Shown here in pieces: positions 29,510 to 41,345 of a stretch of 64,000 nt of DNA. Location: NCBI GenBank assembly GCA_027922465.2, contig BQMF02000794.1:41354-105353 (forward strand). The letters run 5' to 3'. How positions within the stretch are numbered: position 1 is the stretch's first letter; the number at the start of each line of letters is the position of its first letter. The notes beneath the pieces were generated by a model. The model saw nothing but the letters and a program-made list of their open reading frames with translations. It searched no databases and had not been told where the DNA came from. A program made the position numbers and the translations under genes. The stretch is from Turritopsis dohrnii. Lineage: Eukaryota > Cnidaria > Hydrozoa > Anthoathecata > Oceaniidae.

Positions 29510-32500
29510 ATGACTTCACAAAATACTGTTGTTGAATTAAAAACTCTCGCAAGAGAACGCGGTCTACAAGGCTACTCGAAACTAAGAAAGGGTGAGCTCG
29601 TTGAATTATTAGCTGGCTCACCAACGAGGAATGATCAACCTATTCCACCACCAAGATCTACTAGGCGATTCAAACCGGTCCGACCTGTTACAATTATTCC
29701 TAACCGACAAGATATGGATTTGTTTGAGCATCAAGAAATGACAAAAAGTAGACCTCAGGTAAAAAGCAAGTTGAATGAATGGAGAGATTGGTTAATAAAT
29801 CATGTACCTAAACCTATTCGTGAGAAAGTGAGTAGCGCTTATAGAGAGATGAAGAAGAAGATTCTCAATCTCTACAAGAGGAAGAATGATGAAAAAGATG
29901 AAAAAGATGAAAAACTGATGAAACCAAAAGCGTTTGTCCCCATTGAAATGGCGTTTGAGGGTTCTTACAAAAGGTTCAAGATAAACTCAGATGTAAAAAA
30001 GGACGTTGATTTGTTTCTCGAAAAGGTTCGACCCATTTTAAATGATCTGATTATGAGAGAACTCAAAAATAAAAAATCAATAAAAATTCAAGCAACTGTG
30101 TGGATCAAATGGAGAAAAGAAGATCTATCCAATCCTGAAGCAACAATCTACGTCGATAAGGCGTTCAATAGCAATATGGAAACAATTCACAATGAAAGCG
30201 ATATATCTGATGTTATTAATAAGATGTTCAATAAGATAATCGAACAGGTTGAAAACCCTGCGTTACCTCAATCCGGCTTTGTTATCGATAAAATTTTAAA
30301 TATTGATGTGGATTTTCACAAGCTAAAATTAACGAGAGGCAGCTCTTACTTGCCGTTACCTAAGAATTTTAGCGGTAAGTATTCGATAATCAATCCTAAA
30401 AACGAAGATGATGAAGAGTGCTTCAAATGGGCTGTTATCGCAGCTCTCAATCATGATAAGATTAAGAAAGATCCGCAAAGGATAACGAATCTCAAGAAAC
30501 ATGTTGATAAATATAATTGGAAGGGTTTATCGTTTCCAATGGCGCTAAATAAAATAGATTTGTTTGAGAGGAGGAACCCTGATATCGCTGTGCATGTTTT
30601 GACAAAAGACGAGAAAGATGGTATCTATATGTGTCGTAAGTCGAAGCATCTTGATCGCAAAGAAACAGTTGTTTTGTTTTTATTATGTGAAGAGGAAAAG
30701 AGACATTATATAGCTGTAAAGAACTTGAGCGGTGTCTTGAGCAAGGTCAACTCGAAACATGAACATAAGGAGCATTATTGTTTGAATTGTCTCAATGGAT
30801 TCTCAAGTGAGAAAGCACGAGATGAACACTTTGAATATTGTAAAAATAATGATGTCGCGAAGATTGAGATGCCAAATGAGGGTAGCACCGTTAAGTTTCA
30901 TGACGGTCAGTACCAGCTCAAAGCTCCTTTCATAATGTATGCTGATTTCGAAGCTTTGTCAAAAGAGGTTTGTAAAGAACCGCGTAGCGTTATTGGATCA
31001 TCCACTGAAAAGGTTGGTATACATATCTCCACAGGCTTCTGTTGTTATAGCAAATTTGCTCATGGTGAAGTTTCAGACCCTCTAACGCTTTATCGTGGTG
31101 AAGACTGTGTTTTACGTTTTGTGGATCATGCGGTAGGTGAAGTGAAAACGCTATACAATATGTGTCCTAAACAGAGAATGCGAGACCTCACATATGAAGA
31201 GGAACAGGGATTTATCGATTCTGATAAATGTCACATATGTATGAAAGAATTTGAAAAAGATAATATTAAGGTTAGGGATCACTGTCATTTTACTGGTAAA
31301 TTTCGTGGAGCTGCACATCAGTCTTGTAATCTCCGTTACAAAGTGCCTAAATACATCCCGATCGTCTTTCACAATCTGAGCGGATATGATGCTCATCTAT
31401 TTATCAAAGAACAAGCCAAACAGTATGGAGATGAAGGGATTGCTGTCATTGCTGAAAACAAAGAAAAATATATCTCTTTCTCATTGGATGTTAAGGTTGG
31501 TGAATATACTGATAAAAATGGGGAGACTAGGGTTCAAAAGATACAGTTGAGATTCATCGATAGCGTGCGTTTCATGGCTAGTAGTCTGGATAACTTGGTA
31601 AACAATCTATCCGACGATCAGTGTAAAAACCTTCGAAAATTCTTCAAGGGTGATGAGCAATTCAAACTATTGAGAAGAAAAGGAGTTTATCCTTATGAAT
31701 ACATTGATTCTTTTGATAAGTTTAACGAAACTAAGCTCCCACCGAAAGATGCTTTTTATAGCAAGTTGAACATGAAAGGTATCAGTGATGCTGATTATAC
31801 ACATGCACAGAATGTGTGAAAACATATGAAAAATAAAAATATGGGTGCGTATCATGATCTCTACCTCAAGACAGACGTTCTATTGCTTGCTGATGTTTTT
31901 GAGACTTTTAGGGAAACATGTATAACAAACTATAAACTGGATCCTGCACATTTTTACACTGCTCCAGGACTAGCTTGGCAAGCCTGTTTGAGCTTTGAGG
32001 TTGAGCTGGATTTGTTGTCAGATATGGATATGTTTCTGTTCGTAGAGCAAGGTATTAGAGGAGGTCTCTGTCAGGCTGTTCATAGACATGCTAAAGCTAA
32101 TAACAAGTATATGGATGCTAAATATAAGAAGACTGAAGAAAGTAGCTATCTCCAATATCTTGATGCAAACAATCTATATGGATGGGCTATGATTCAGAAG
32201 CTACCGACAGGGAATTTCAAGTGGGTAGATGCTAATAAATTTACTGCTAATTTCATTTCAAAGTTGGCTGAGAAAGACGGTAAATATGGTTATCTTCTTG
32301 AAGTTGATGTGAACTATCCTCAGGAGCTTCATGATTCACATAACGATCTTCCGTTTATGCCTGAGCGAAAGAAGATCAATGGTGCAGAAAAGCTAACTCC
32401 ATGTCTTTCAGACAAGAAGAACTATATTATTCATATCCGTGCACTTGATCAAGCGCTGAAGCATGGTCTTGTTCTTGAGAAGGTTCATAGAGTACTGAGA

Positions 32501-33373
32501 TTTAGACAAAGTGCATGGTTGAAGCCGTACATCAATTTCAACACCAATTTGCGTACTAAATCAAAGAATGACTTTGAAAAGGACTTTTTCAAGCTCATGA
32601 ACAATTCAGTCTTTGGTAAAACTATGGAGAATCAACGTAAACATAAAGACATACGCTTGGCTACCAAGAAAGAACAATATGAGAAGCTGGTGATGAAACC
32701 TAATTTTAAGGGTAGTATCTGTTTCAGTGAACATTTGATGGCTGCTGAAATGCAAAAGATCAAACTCGTATTGAACAAGCCGATCTATCTGGGACCTACA
32801 GTTCTTGATTTGTCAAAGACGATTATGTATGGGTTTCATTATGATTACATGAGACCAAAATATGGTGACAATCTAAAGCTCTGCTATATGGATACAGACA
32901 GCTTTGTCTACCACATCAAAACCGACGATTTTTACAAAGATATCGCCGATGATGTAGCTTTGAGATTCGACACTTCAGCGTACGATGAGAAAGATAACAG
33001 ACCTTTACCTATAGGTTTGAATAAGAAAGTCATCGGTCTAATGAAAGATGAGTTGGGTGGTAAGATAATGACAGAGTCTGTTGCTCTAAGAGCGAAGACA
33101 TATGCATATAAACTGCTAGACGGAAAAGAAGACAAGAAGTGCAAGGGAGTCAAGAAGTGTGTAGTAAAGAAGACGATGGGGTTTGATGATTATAAGAGAT
33201 GCTTATTTGATGGTAAGAATGTTTACAGGGAACAGATGACCTTTCAATCAATTAAGCATGATGTCCACACTATAAAAACAAACAAACTCGCTCTCAATGC
33301 GGATGATGACAAAAGAATTATTGCAAAAGATGGTATTGCTACATATGCCAGAGGACATTATAGATATGTATAA
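29510..33373 (+). pseudogene. Protein-primed DNA polymerase B with one in-frame stop
   Basis: Open except for one TGA at 31817-31819, where element 2 has tryptophan. About 1287 codons. In order: SAP-like DNA-binding motif (residues 5-35, LKTLARERGLQGYSKLRK); low-complexity basic linker; 3'-5' exonuclease motif I (YADFEALSKE, near 477); endonuclease VII-like zinc domain (CHICMKEF, then DHCHFTGKFRGAAHQSCN, near 573-605); exonuclease motif II (HNLSGYDAHLF, near 621); polymerase motif A-like YLDANNLYGWAM (near 883); NNSVFGKTM (near 1030); and motif C YMDTDS (near 1125). This is the family B polymerase of Mavericks, which replicates linear genomes from a terminal protein. Start chosen at the ATG before the SAP motif, as in element 2. 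Confidence 0.9.
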
Positions 33374-33380
33374 GATAACA

Positions 33381-33425
33381 AAGAGGTAAGAGGTAAGAGG
33401 TAAGAGGTAAGAGGTAAGAGGTAAA
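33381..33425. repeat. 7-bp microsatellite after the polymerase
   Basis: Six to seven copies of AGAGGTA directly after the polymerase stop. Element 2 has a single unit at the same place, so this expanded in element 1. Confidence 0.85.
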
Positions 33426-33489
33426 AACAAAACAAAAAAAGTTGAATAAAACAGTATAAAGGAATTATACATAGTAATATATAATACCT

Positions 33490-34140
33490 ATGGATATTGA
33501 CAGATTAAAACGTATTACAAATCATCAAAATAAAATGACAAGCATGTTATATACTATAGCTCTCGATTACGTTGTAAAATCGATAGATTCGAAAACTAAA
33601 ATCGATTCGTTAGATATACCTCGACAAATCAAAAGACATTGTAAACAATTAATAGAATTTAACGACGCGATAGGTTGTTACGATAAGATAATAGAGATAG
33701 ACGAAAAAATACTAAGTAACCTATCATCGATACATAGAAATAATAAATATTACGAGAATATTATAAAACAAGCGTGTGGTAACGGGTATACTGATATATT
33801 AACACAGTTGAAAGAAAAAAATCGTGAAACTAATTTTGAGAAAGGAGTGTACGGTGCGTGTTATTACGGACACATCAACGTTTTAGAATGGTTGAAAAAC
33901 AACGGCGTCGTCGATTTTAGTAAAGGAGTAGAATTAGCATGTTATAACGGTCGCATCGACGTTTTAGAATGGTTGAAAAACAACGGCGTCGTCGATTTTA
34001 GTAAAGGAGTAGAATTTGCATGTTTTAACGGTCGCATCGACGTTTAAGAATGGTTGAAAAACAACGGAGTTAATGATTTTAGTAAAGCAGTAGAATTTGC
34101 ATGTAAAGCTGGGAGTATATTTTCGCTGATCTGTATGTTA
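33490..34140 (+). pseudogene. Ankyrin-repeat protein, truncated
   Basis: The open frame gives 185 residues to 34047. It is broken by a TAA in a repeat unit, after which the frame continues for about 25 codons into a remnant of Maverick TIR. The N-terminal part (1-95) is helical without recognised domain. Then come ankyrin units of about 27 residues (GACYYGHINVLEWLKNNGVV, then two near-identical copies). The style, GHINVLEWLKNNG, is typical of ankyrin genes of giant viruses such as mimiviruses. Units two and three are almost identical at DNA level, so duplication was recent. Absent from element 2. Likely a host-interaction accessory gene. Confidence 0.7.
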
Positions 34141-34227
34141 TAAGTATTGTTAGCTTATTTATGTTATAAAGTTTAAACTGCTACAAACTGCTTTTTACTA
34201 CAATCGGGGATTTCCCTACATAAAGTT
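34112..34227. repeat. Internal TIR fragment lacking the SINE-like insert
   Basis: Resembles the TIR around the insertion point (TTTTCGCTGATCTGTATGTT, then GTTAGC, TTTATGTTATAA and CAAACTGCTTTTTACTACAA) but has a single CGCTGATC (34124-34131) with no insert. It is thus an empty-site allele of the TIR, embedded 0.6 kb inside the right end of element 1. Confidence 0.8.
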
Positions 34228-34844
34228 TAATCAATAAATGAGTCCAACCATGAACTTATTATTATTGAAAACAAAACTCCCTTAGGAGAACCCTCTAGGG
34301 TTTTTGTTGTTGTTGTTGTTGTGAGACCCTAGAGGGTTTTTAATTGATTGTCTTCGATCTAACCGGCACTCCACCCTGGCTTCTCGAATCCACCAGCTCT
34401 GAGCTCTACCCCTAGATCTTAGACTATTTGTGTGTGACTACTTACGAACTCCGACTACTACGCACGCAATGGCCGTTCATGATCTGTTCGAGTATATTAC
34501 ATCTAGTCACATTGTTTTTCCCAACAACTTTTGGCACATTTTGTGGTGAATACCGGGAGCGGACGGCACCATCCAGTTCCAATCTAGCCGCTCCACTAGA
34601 CCTTCCCTTTTCAGCAGACTCTGTCGCCTGTTCACCACAATTTTCAAATTATTCCGCTCTTGGGTTTTATATCATTCATTTAGATCTCAGTGTCTGCTTG
34701 TGGTTTTCCTCGGAACGCTATAATTTTCTTCGATTTGACGGTAACCATCTTTTTATGTTCAAAACAGCTTTTTGTTATGACTACATAGCATTTTGTTATT
34801 TTGATTACATGGTAAGTTTTGATTACATAACAAAATGATTACAT
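34228..34844. other. Unexplained segment between old and new TIR in Maverick 1
   Basis: 617 bases absent from element 2. It holds an inverted repeat (AACCCTCTAGGGT near 34290 and ACCCTAGAGGGTT near 34327, around a GTT microsatellite) and a GC-richer stretch, 34360-34740, with no recognisable protein. It may be captured host DNA. Confidence 0.55.
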
Positions 34845-35696
34845 AACAAAATGATTAATGTTATGCAAGAGCATCATATTTCACCCAAAGTGACTAGCTC
34901 TCCAATACAAAAGGAAGTTCACAAAAGAGTAGTGAGTCAAACAGATTCACTCCCATCTCACGAAGAAGAGAAAATAGCTTTGGTTTTAGCGATTACCACG
35001 ATGTTTAGTATATGGTATGTATTTCGCTGATCAGCGCATGTAGTTTGCAATTATAGCCGGCATTGTGGATACATGCTAACACTTCTAAGCCCTGGCGTTT
35101 GTTGAATTTCGATCGAAATGACGGTAACCTGAATGTCTCTATGGACCAGAGAAACCTGACAGTGATAAATCAGCCAGACGCAATGCTAACCATTCCGCGA
35201 TATATTCAACACAACTGCGGGGAAGTGCGCACTCATGCAAGTTTTACAACCAGAACATGAGAGATCTACAACCGCCGAAGTATATATACTTCCTCTCAGA
35301 CGAACTGCGTGGGGTTCGAACACACGACCTTGTTGTTACAAGTTAGCGTTCTTATCCACTAGACTACGCTGATCTGTATGTTATATGTATTGTTAGCTCA
35401 TTTATGTTATAAAAATGAAACTACTACAAACTGCTTTTTACTACATTTTTATGAGATATTTAATTGTTTACATTTATGAGTAATTTGTGGTTATATAATA
35501 ATAATTAAAACTGCTTACGTGTTGTTATTTGTTATGTAATCAAAATAACACGTTTCATAACTCGTATCGCGTTATGAAAACAAAGGTCTTAGATGATAAT
35601 ATTAGCTATAGTAGGGAAATTCCCGAAATCATATGATTCCATGTTATGTTTATTAGGGATACAATTTTTGCGCTAGCATCGGCATTTTCCTATCTC
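34845..35696 (-). repeat. Maverick 1 right terminal inverted repeat
   Basis: 852 bp, inverted copy of 19522-20374, including a copy of the last ~55 codons of the 379-residue gene (34860-35030) and the SINE-like insert (35033-35374). The outermost bases are CCTATCTC. Confidence 0.92.
35033..35374 (-). repeat. SINE-like insert in right TIR of Maverick 1
   Basis: Inverted copy of 19845-20186, bounded by CGCTGATC at 35025-35032 and 35367-35374. Pol III boxes lie on the minus strand. Confidence 0.7.
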
Positions 35697-35849
35697 TCGG
35701 CAGTATTATCTGGTCGGTTCCGATTTTACTCATAAAATCGGAATTACATTGCGGGCGCTACGCGCCCTTACGTAATTCTCAATTTTACTTCGTAAAATCT
35801 CCACCGGAGCTAATACTGGTATCTCAGCTTTGCCCGATAAATCTAGAGG

Positions 35850-36022
35850 TCATTGCTTCAACCTCCTCTCTTCAAAGCCTTGACTTAGCAATACTGATTG
35901 ATAAGTTGAGTTAGAATTATCTATTGCCTTATTATAAAACTTTTGGAAAGTTGATTCACTAGACCAATGACCTTGCTTCAGCACATCTTTAACTGAAACA
36001 CCCTTTTTAACGGCTTTAGAGC
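35850..36022 (-). pseudogene. Tyrosine recombinase, C-terminal end
   Basis: Reads KAVKKGVSVKDVLKQGHW, then SSESTFQKFYNKA, and ends 16 residues on at a stop. The HWSS..TFQKFY block contains the late catalytic His/Trp and the nucleophile Tyr typical of DIRS/Ngaro recombinases. The rest of the gene lies 15.5 kb away at 51565 onward, beyond Maverick 2. Confidence 0.85.
36017..36022. other. Target site duplication of Maverick 2 (left)
   Basis: TAGAGC directly before the element; repeated at 51565-51570 directly after it. Six bases is the usual Maverick length. Confidence 0.9.
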
Positions 36023-36921
36023 AGAGATAGGAAAGTGCCGATTCTAGCCCAGAAAATGTATCCCTCCTAATCATAAGCGAGAATCCCTGTTAATTATTCT
36101 CTCATAAACATGAGAATCATATGATTTCGGGAATTTCCCTAGCTAATATTATAATCTAAGACCTTTGTTTCATAACGCGATACGAGTTATGAAACGTGTT
36201 CAGCTTTTGTTTTGATTACATGGCATTTTTTTTATTTTGATTACATAACAAAATTCTCAAATAACAACACGTAAGCAGTTTTAATTATTATTATAACCAC
36301 AAACTACTCATAAATGTAAACAATTAAATATCTCATAAAAATGTCCATGGGGAAATCCCCGATTGTAGTAAAAAGCAGTTTGTAGCAGTTTAAACTTTAT
36401 AACATAAATGAGCTAACAATACATATAACACACAGATCAGCGTAGTTTAGTGGATAAGAACGCTAACTTGTAACAGCAAGGTCGTGTGTTCGAACCCCAC
36501 GCAGTTCGTCTGAGAGGAAGTATATATATACTTCGGCGGTTGTCGATCTCTCATGTTCTGGTTGTAAAACTTGCATGAGTGCGCACTTTCCCGCAGTTGA
36601 GTTGAATATATCGCGGAATGGTTAGCATTGCGTCTGGGTGATTTATCACTGTCAGGTTTCTCTGGTCCATAGAGACATTCAGGTTACCGTCATTTCGATC
36701 GAAATTCAACAAACGCCAGGGCTTAGAAGTGTTAGCATGTATCCACAATGCCGGCTATAATTGCAAACTACATACGCTGATCAGCGAAATATATACCATA
36801 TACTAAACATCGTGGTTATCGCTAAAATCAAAGCAATTTTCTCTTCATCATGAGATGGGAGTGAATCTGTTTGATTCACTCTTTTGTGAACTTCCTTTTG
36901 TGAACTTTTATTTTTTGTTTG
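36023..36921 (+). repeat. Maverick 2 left terminal inverted repeat
   Basis: About 0.9 kb, inverted at 50203-51564. Starts AGAGATAGGAAAGTGCCGA. Contains the SINE-like insert and, at its inner end, a copy of the tail of the 385-residue gene. Confidence 0.9.
36435..36778 (+). repeat. SINE-like insert in left TIR of Maverick 2
   Basis: Same insert as 19845-20186, bounded by GATCAGCG at 36435-36442 and 36779-36786. In this copy the D-stem of the tRNA-like head pairs better (GTTT with GAAC). Confidence 0.7.
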
Positions 36922-36938
36922 TTTTACCTCTTTGTCAG

Positions 36939-39900
36939 TTATTGCAACTTGTAGTGTCCTCTCGCTAATGCTCTAATACCATCGACGATAATTCTTTTGT
37001 CATCATCCGCATTGAGAGCGAGTTTGTTTGTTTTTATAGTGTGGACATCATGCTTAATCGATTGAAAGGTCATCTGTTCTCTGTAAACATTCTTACCATC
37101 GAACAAACATCTCTTGTAATCATCAAACCCCATCGTCTTCTTTACTACACACTTCTTGACTCCCTTGCACTTCTTGTCTTCTTGTCCATCTAGCTGTTTA
37201 TATGTATAGGTCTTTGCTCTAAGAGCAACAAACTCCGTCATTATCTTACCACCCAACTCATCTTTCATTAGACCAATGACTTTCTTATTCAAACCTATGG
37301 GTAAAGGTCTGTTATCTTTCTCATCATACGCTGAAGTATCGAATCTCAAAGCTACATCATCGGCGATATCTTTGTAAAAGTCGTCGGTTTTGATGTGATA
37401 GACAAAGCTGTCTGTATCCATATAGCAGAGCTTTAGATTGTCACTATATTATGGTCTCATGTAACCGTAGTGAAACTTGTACATAATCGTCTTTGACAAA
37501 TCAAGAACTGTAGGTCCCAGATAGATTGGCTTGTTCAACACGAGTTTGATTTTTTGCATTTCAACAGCCATCAAATGTTCACTGAAACAGATACTACCCT
37601 TGAAGTTAGGTTTCATCACCAGCTTCTCATATTGTTCTTTCTTGGTAGCCAAGCGTATGTCTTTATGCTTACGTTGATTCTCCATAGTTTTGCCAAAGAC
37701 TGAATTGTTCATGAGCTTGAAAAAGTCTTTTTCAAAGTCATTCTTTGATTTAGTACGCAAATTGCTGTTGAAATCGATGTACGGCTTCAACCATGCGCTT
37801 TGCTTAAATCTCAGCACTCTATGAACCTTCTCAAGAACAAGACCATGCTTCAGCGCTTGATCAAGTGCACGGATATGAATAGTATAGTTCTTCTTGTCTG
37901 AAAGACATGGAGTTAGCTTTTCTACACCATTGATCTTCTTTCGCTCAGGCATAAACGAAAGATCGTTATGTGAATCATGAAGCTCCTGAGGATAGTTCAC
38001 ATCAACTTCAAGAAGATAACCATATTTACCGTCTTTCTCAGCCAACTTTGAAATGAATTCAGCGGTAAATTTATTAGCATCTACCCACTTGAAATTCCCT
38101 GTCGGTAGCTTCTGAATCATAGCCCATCCATATAGATTATTTGGATCAAGGTATTAGAGATAGCTACTTTCTTCAGTCTTCTTATATTTAGCATCCATAT
38201 ACTTGTTATTGGCTTTAGCATGTCTATGAACAGCCTGACAGAGACCTCCTCTAATACCTTGCTCTACGAAGAGAAACATTTCCATATCTGACAACAGATC
38301 CAGCTCAACCTCTGTCTTTTTCAAACAGGCTTGCCAAGCTAGTCCTGGAGCAGTGTAAAAATGTGCAGGATCCAGTTTATAGTTTGTTATACATGTTTCC
38401 CTAAAAGTCTCAAAAACATCAGCAAGCAGTAGAACGTCTGTCTTGAGGTAGAGATCATGATACGCACCCATATTTTTATTTTTCATGTGTTTCCACACCT
38501 TCTGTGCATGTGTATAATCAGCATCACTGATACCTTTCATGTTCAACTTGCTATAAAAAGCATCTTTCGGTGGGAGCTTAGTTTCATTAAACTCATCAAA
38601 AGAATCAATGTATTCATAAGGATAAACTCCTTTTCTTCTCAATAGTTTGAATTGCTCATCACCCTTGAAGAATTTTCGAAGGTTTTTACACTGATCGTCG
38701 GATAGATTGTTTACTAAGTTATCCAGACTACTAGCCATGAAACGCACGCTATCGATGAATCTCAACTGTATCTTTTGAACCCTAGTCTCCCCATTTTTAT
38801 CAGTATATTCACCAACCTTAACATCCAATGAGAAAGAGATATATTTTTCTTTGTTTTCAGCAATGACGGCAATCCCTTCATCTCCATACTGTTTGGCTAG
38901 TTCTTTGATAAACAGATGAGCATCATATCCGATCAGATTGTGAAAGACGATCGGGATGTATTTAGGCACTTTGTAACGGAGATTACAAGACTGATGTGCA
39001 GCTCCACGAAATTTACCAGTAAAATGACAGTGATCTCTAACCTTAATGTTATCTTTTTCAAATTCTTTCATACATATGTGACATTTATCAGAATCGGTAA
39101 ATCCCTGTTCCTCTTCATATGTGAGATCTCGCATTCTCTGTTTAGGAAACATATTGTATAGCCTTTTCACTTCACCTACCGCATGATCCACAAAACGTAA
39201 AACACAGTCTTCACCACGATAAAGCGTTAGAGGGTCTGAAACTTCACCGTGAGCAAATTTGCTATAACAACAGAAGCCTGTGGGGATATGTATACCAACC
39301 TTTTTAGTGGATGATCCAATAACGCTACGCGGTTCTTTACAAACCTCTTTTGACAAAGCTTCGAAATCAGCATACATTATGAAAGGAGCTTTGAGCTGGT
39401 ACTGACCGTCATGAAACTTAACGGTGGTACCCTCATTTGGCATCTCAATCTTCGCGACATCATTATTTTTACAATATTCAAAGTGTTCATCTCTAGTTTT
39501 GATGGAGGTAAATCCATGGAGTCCATTATGTTCGTGCTTCGAGTTGGCCTTTCCCAAGACACCGCTCAAGTTCTTTACAGCTATATAATGTCTCTTTTCT
39601 TCTTCACATAGTAAAAACAAAACAACCGTTTCTTTGCGATCAAGATGCTTCGACTTACGACACATATAGATACCTTCTGTCGCATCTTTTGTCAAAACAT
39701 GCACAGCGATATCAGGGTTCCTCCTCTCAAACAAATCTATTTTATTTAGCGCCATCGGAAACGATAAACCATTTCAATTATAGTTATCATACTTTTTGAG
39801 AGTTGAGATTCGTTCAGGATGATTATCGATCTTATCATGATTGAGAGCTGCGATAACAGCCCATTTGAAGCACTCTTCATCATCTTCGTTATGTGGATTG

Positions 39901-40778
39901 ATAACAGATTGTTTTCCACTGAAATTCTTAGGTAAAGGCAAGTAAGAGCTGCCTCTCGTTAATTTTAGCTTGTGAAAGTCCACATCAATATTTAAAATCT
40001 TATCGATAACAAAGCCGGATTGAGGTAATGCAGGGTTTTCAATCTGCTCCATTATCTTTTTGAACATCTTATTAATAACATCAGATATATCGCTTTCATT
40101 GTGAATTATTTCCATATTGCTATTGAACGCCTTATCAACATAGATTGTCGCTTCAGGATTGGATAAATCCTCCTTTCTCCATTTGATCCACACAGTTGCT
40201 TGGATTTTTATTGATTTTTTGTTTTTGAGTTCTCTCATAATCAGATCACTTAAAATGGGTCGAACCTTTTCGAGAAACGAATCAACGTCCTTTTTTCCAT
40301 CTGAGTTTATCTTGAACCTTTTGTAAGAACCCTCAAACGCCGTTTCAATGGGGACAAACGCTTTTGGATTCACCAATTTTTCATCTTTTTCATCATTCTT
40401 CCTCTTGTAGAGATTGAGAGTCTTCTTCTTCATCTCTCTGAAAGCGCTACTCACTTTCTCACGAATAGGTTTAGGTGTATGATTTACCAACCACTCCTTC
40501 AACTCATCCAACTTGCTTTTCACCTGAGGTCTATTTTTTGCCATTTCTTGCTGCTCAAACAAATCCATGTCTTGTCGGTTAGGAATAATTGTAACAGGTC
40601 GGACAGGTTTGAATCGCCTAGTAGATCTTGGTGGTGGAATAGGTTGGTCATTCCTCGTTGGTGTTGGTGAGCCAGCTAATAATTCAACGAGCTCAGCCTT
40701 TCTTAGTTTTGAGTAGCCCTGTAGACCGCGTTCTCTTGCGAAAGCTTTTAATTCAACAACAGTATTTCGTGAAGTCAT
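36939..40778 (-). pseudogene. Protein-primed DNA polymerase B, multiply broken
   Basis: Open pieces 39774-40778 (SAP motif and N-terminal domain), 38154-39755 (exonuclease, endonuclease VII-like and start of polymerase), 37449-38120 (polymerase motifs, NNSVFGK) and 36939-37421 (opens at MDTDS). Breaks lie near 39765, 38135 and 37435. The zinc domain around 39530 has also lost residues relative to element 1. Homologous to 29510-33373 but broken at different places. Confidence 0.88.
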
Positions 40779-40883
40779 GTTGTATAATTATTATTTGTGT
40801 AATATATAAGTGATCATGATTTCTTTAAGCCATATTGAAATATCATTTTTTCAATATGAAACGACTCAAACACTCTAGGTAAC

Positions 40884-40910
40884 TTTTGTTACTCGATTTA
40901 AGTAACAAAA
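40884..40910 (-). terminator. Hairpin, counterpart of 29378-29404
   Basis: Arms TTTTGTTACT and AGTAACAAAA are identical to element 1, with a 7-base loop. Lies between polymerase and the small basic gene. Confidence 0.65.
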
Positions 40911-40920
40911 AAAACAACAG

Positions 40921-41238
40921 CCTCTACAAGGATGAACGAGCCAATCTATTTTGTTTGCGAGCCATCCTTCTCTTCTCATTATATCTCTCACAATACCTTT
41001 GATATTTTTCTTCGTTGTTTCTTATCCAGTTTGAATAGCGTGTATAAAATATTTGTCTCGTATTAGGATCACAAAGAAACAATGGATCCTTATCATTTTT
41101 CTCAAGTACCTCGATCTGTGTTCATTTGGTTAACATATTTTATTTTTCGTGAAGCACATAATGCTCGTAACACATTAAAACCCATTGATTGGTAAACTGA
41201 TACTCCAGTATCGTAATCTGATTCTGTTTTGTCGGTCA
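40921..41238 (-). pseudogene. Small basic protein, broken copy
   Basis: Homologous to 29042-29365. The reading frame is lost around 41110 but the C-terminal basic stretch (RRMARKQNRLARSSL) is still readable. Confidence 0.7.
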
Positions 41239-41345
41239 TGTTTATTCTTTATATAAAAGAGATAAAACTTTTAAGCCACTTTTGTTTGTTGTGTCACACT
41301 ACATGTTATATCGTAATAAAATAATAAAATATGTATAAATAAAAG

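Larger units (their letters stand above)
19522..35696. mobile_element. Maverick/Polinton element 1
   Basis: A 16.2-kb element with about 850-bp terminal inverted repeats that start AGAGATAGGAAAATGCCGA. It encodes protein-primed DNA polymerase B, retroviral-type integrase, packaging ATPase and major capsid protein, which together define Mavericks/Polintons. Core gene order matches the inverted copy at 36023-51564. Breaks include a TGA in the polymerase, one frameshift in the capsid gene, a deletion in the integrase and a stop in the 420-residue conserved protein. Target duplication is uncertain: GGGCAG on the left against CGGCAG on the right, one base off and only if the element ends at 35697. 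Accessory genes found here but not in element 2 are the PPP1R15-like and ankyrin genes. Confidence 0.93.
35697..36022 (-). mobile_element. DIRS retrotransposon, 3' fragment
   Basis: 3' part of the minus-strand DIRS element: the end of the tyrosine recombinase gene (35850-36022) and the inverted terminal repeat (35800-35870; GAGCTAATACTGGTATCTC, TTTGCCCGATAAATCTAGAG), which is inverted at 55480-55556. It also has a GC-rich palindrome (GGGCGCTACGCGCCC, 35752-35766). It abuts Maverick 1 at 35697 and Maverick 2 at 36023. Confidence 0.85.

Noticed and set aside
34428..34838. 136-codon frame as a Maverick accessory gene
   Set aside because: No recognisable domain, absent from element 2, and its end runs into low-complexity TTGATTACAT repeats.
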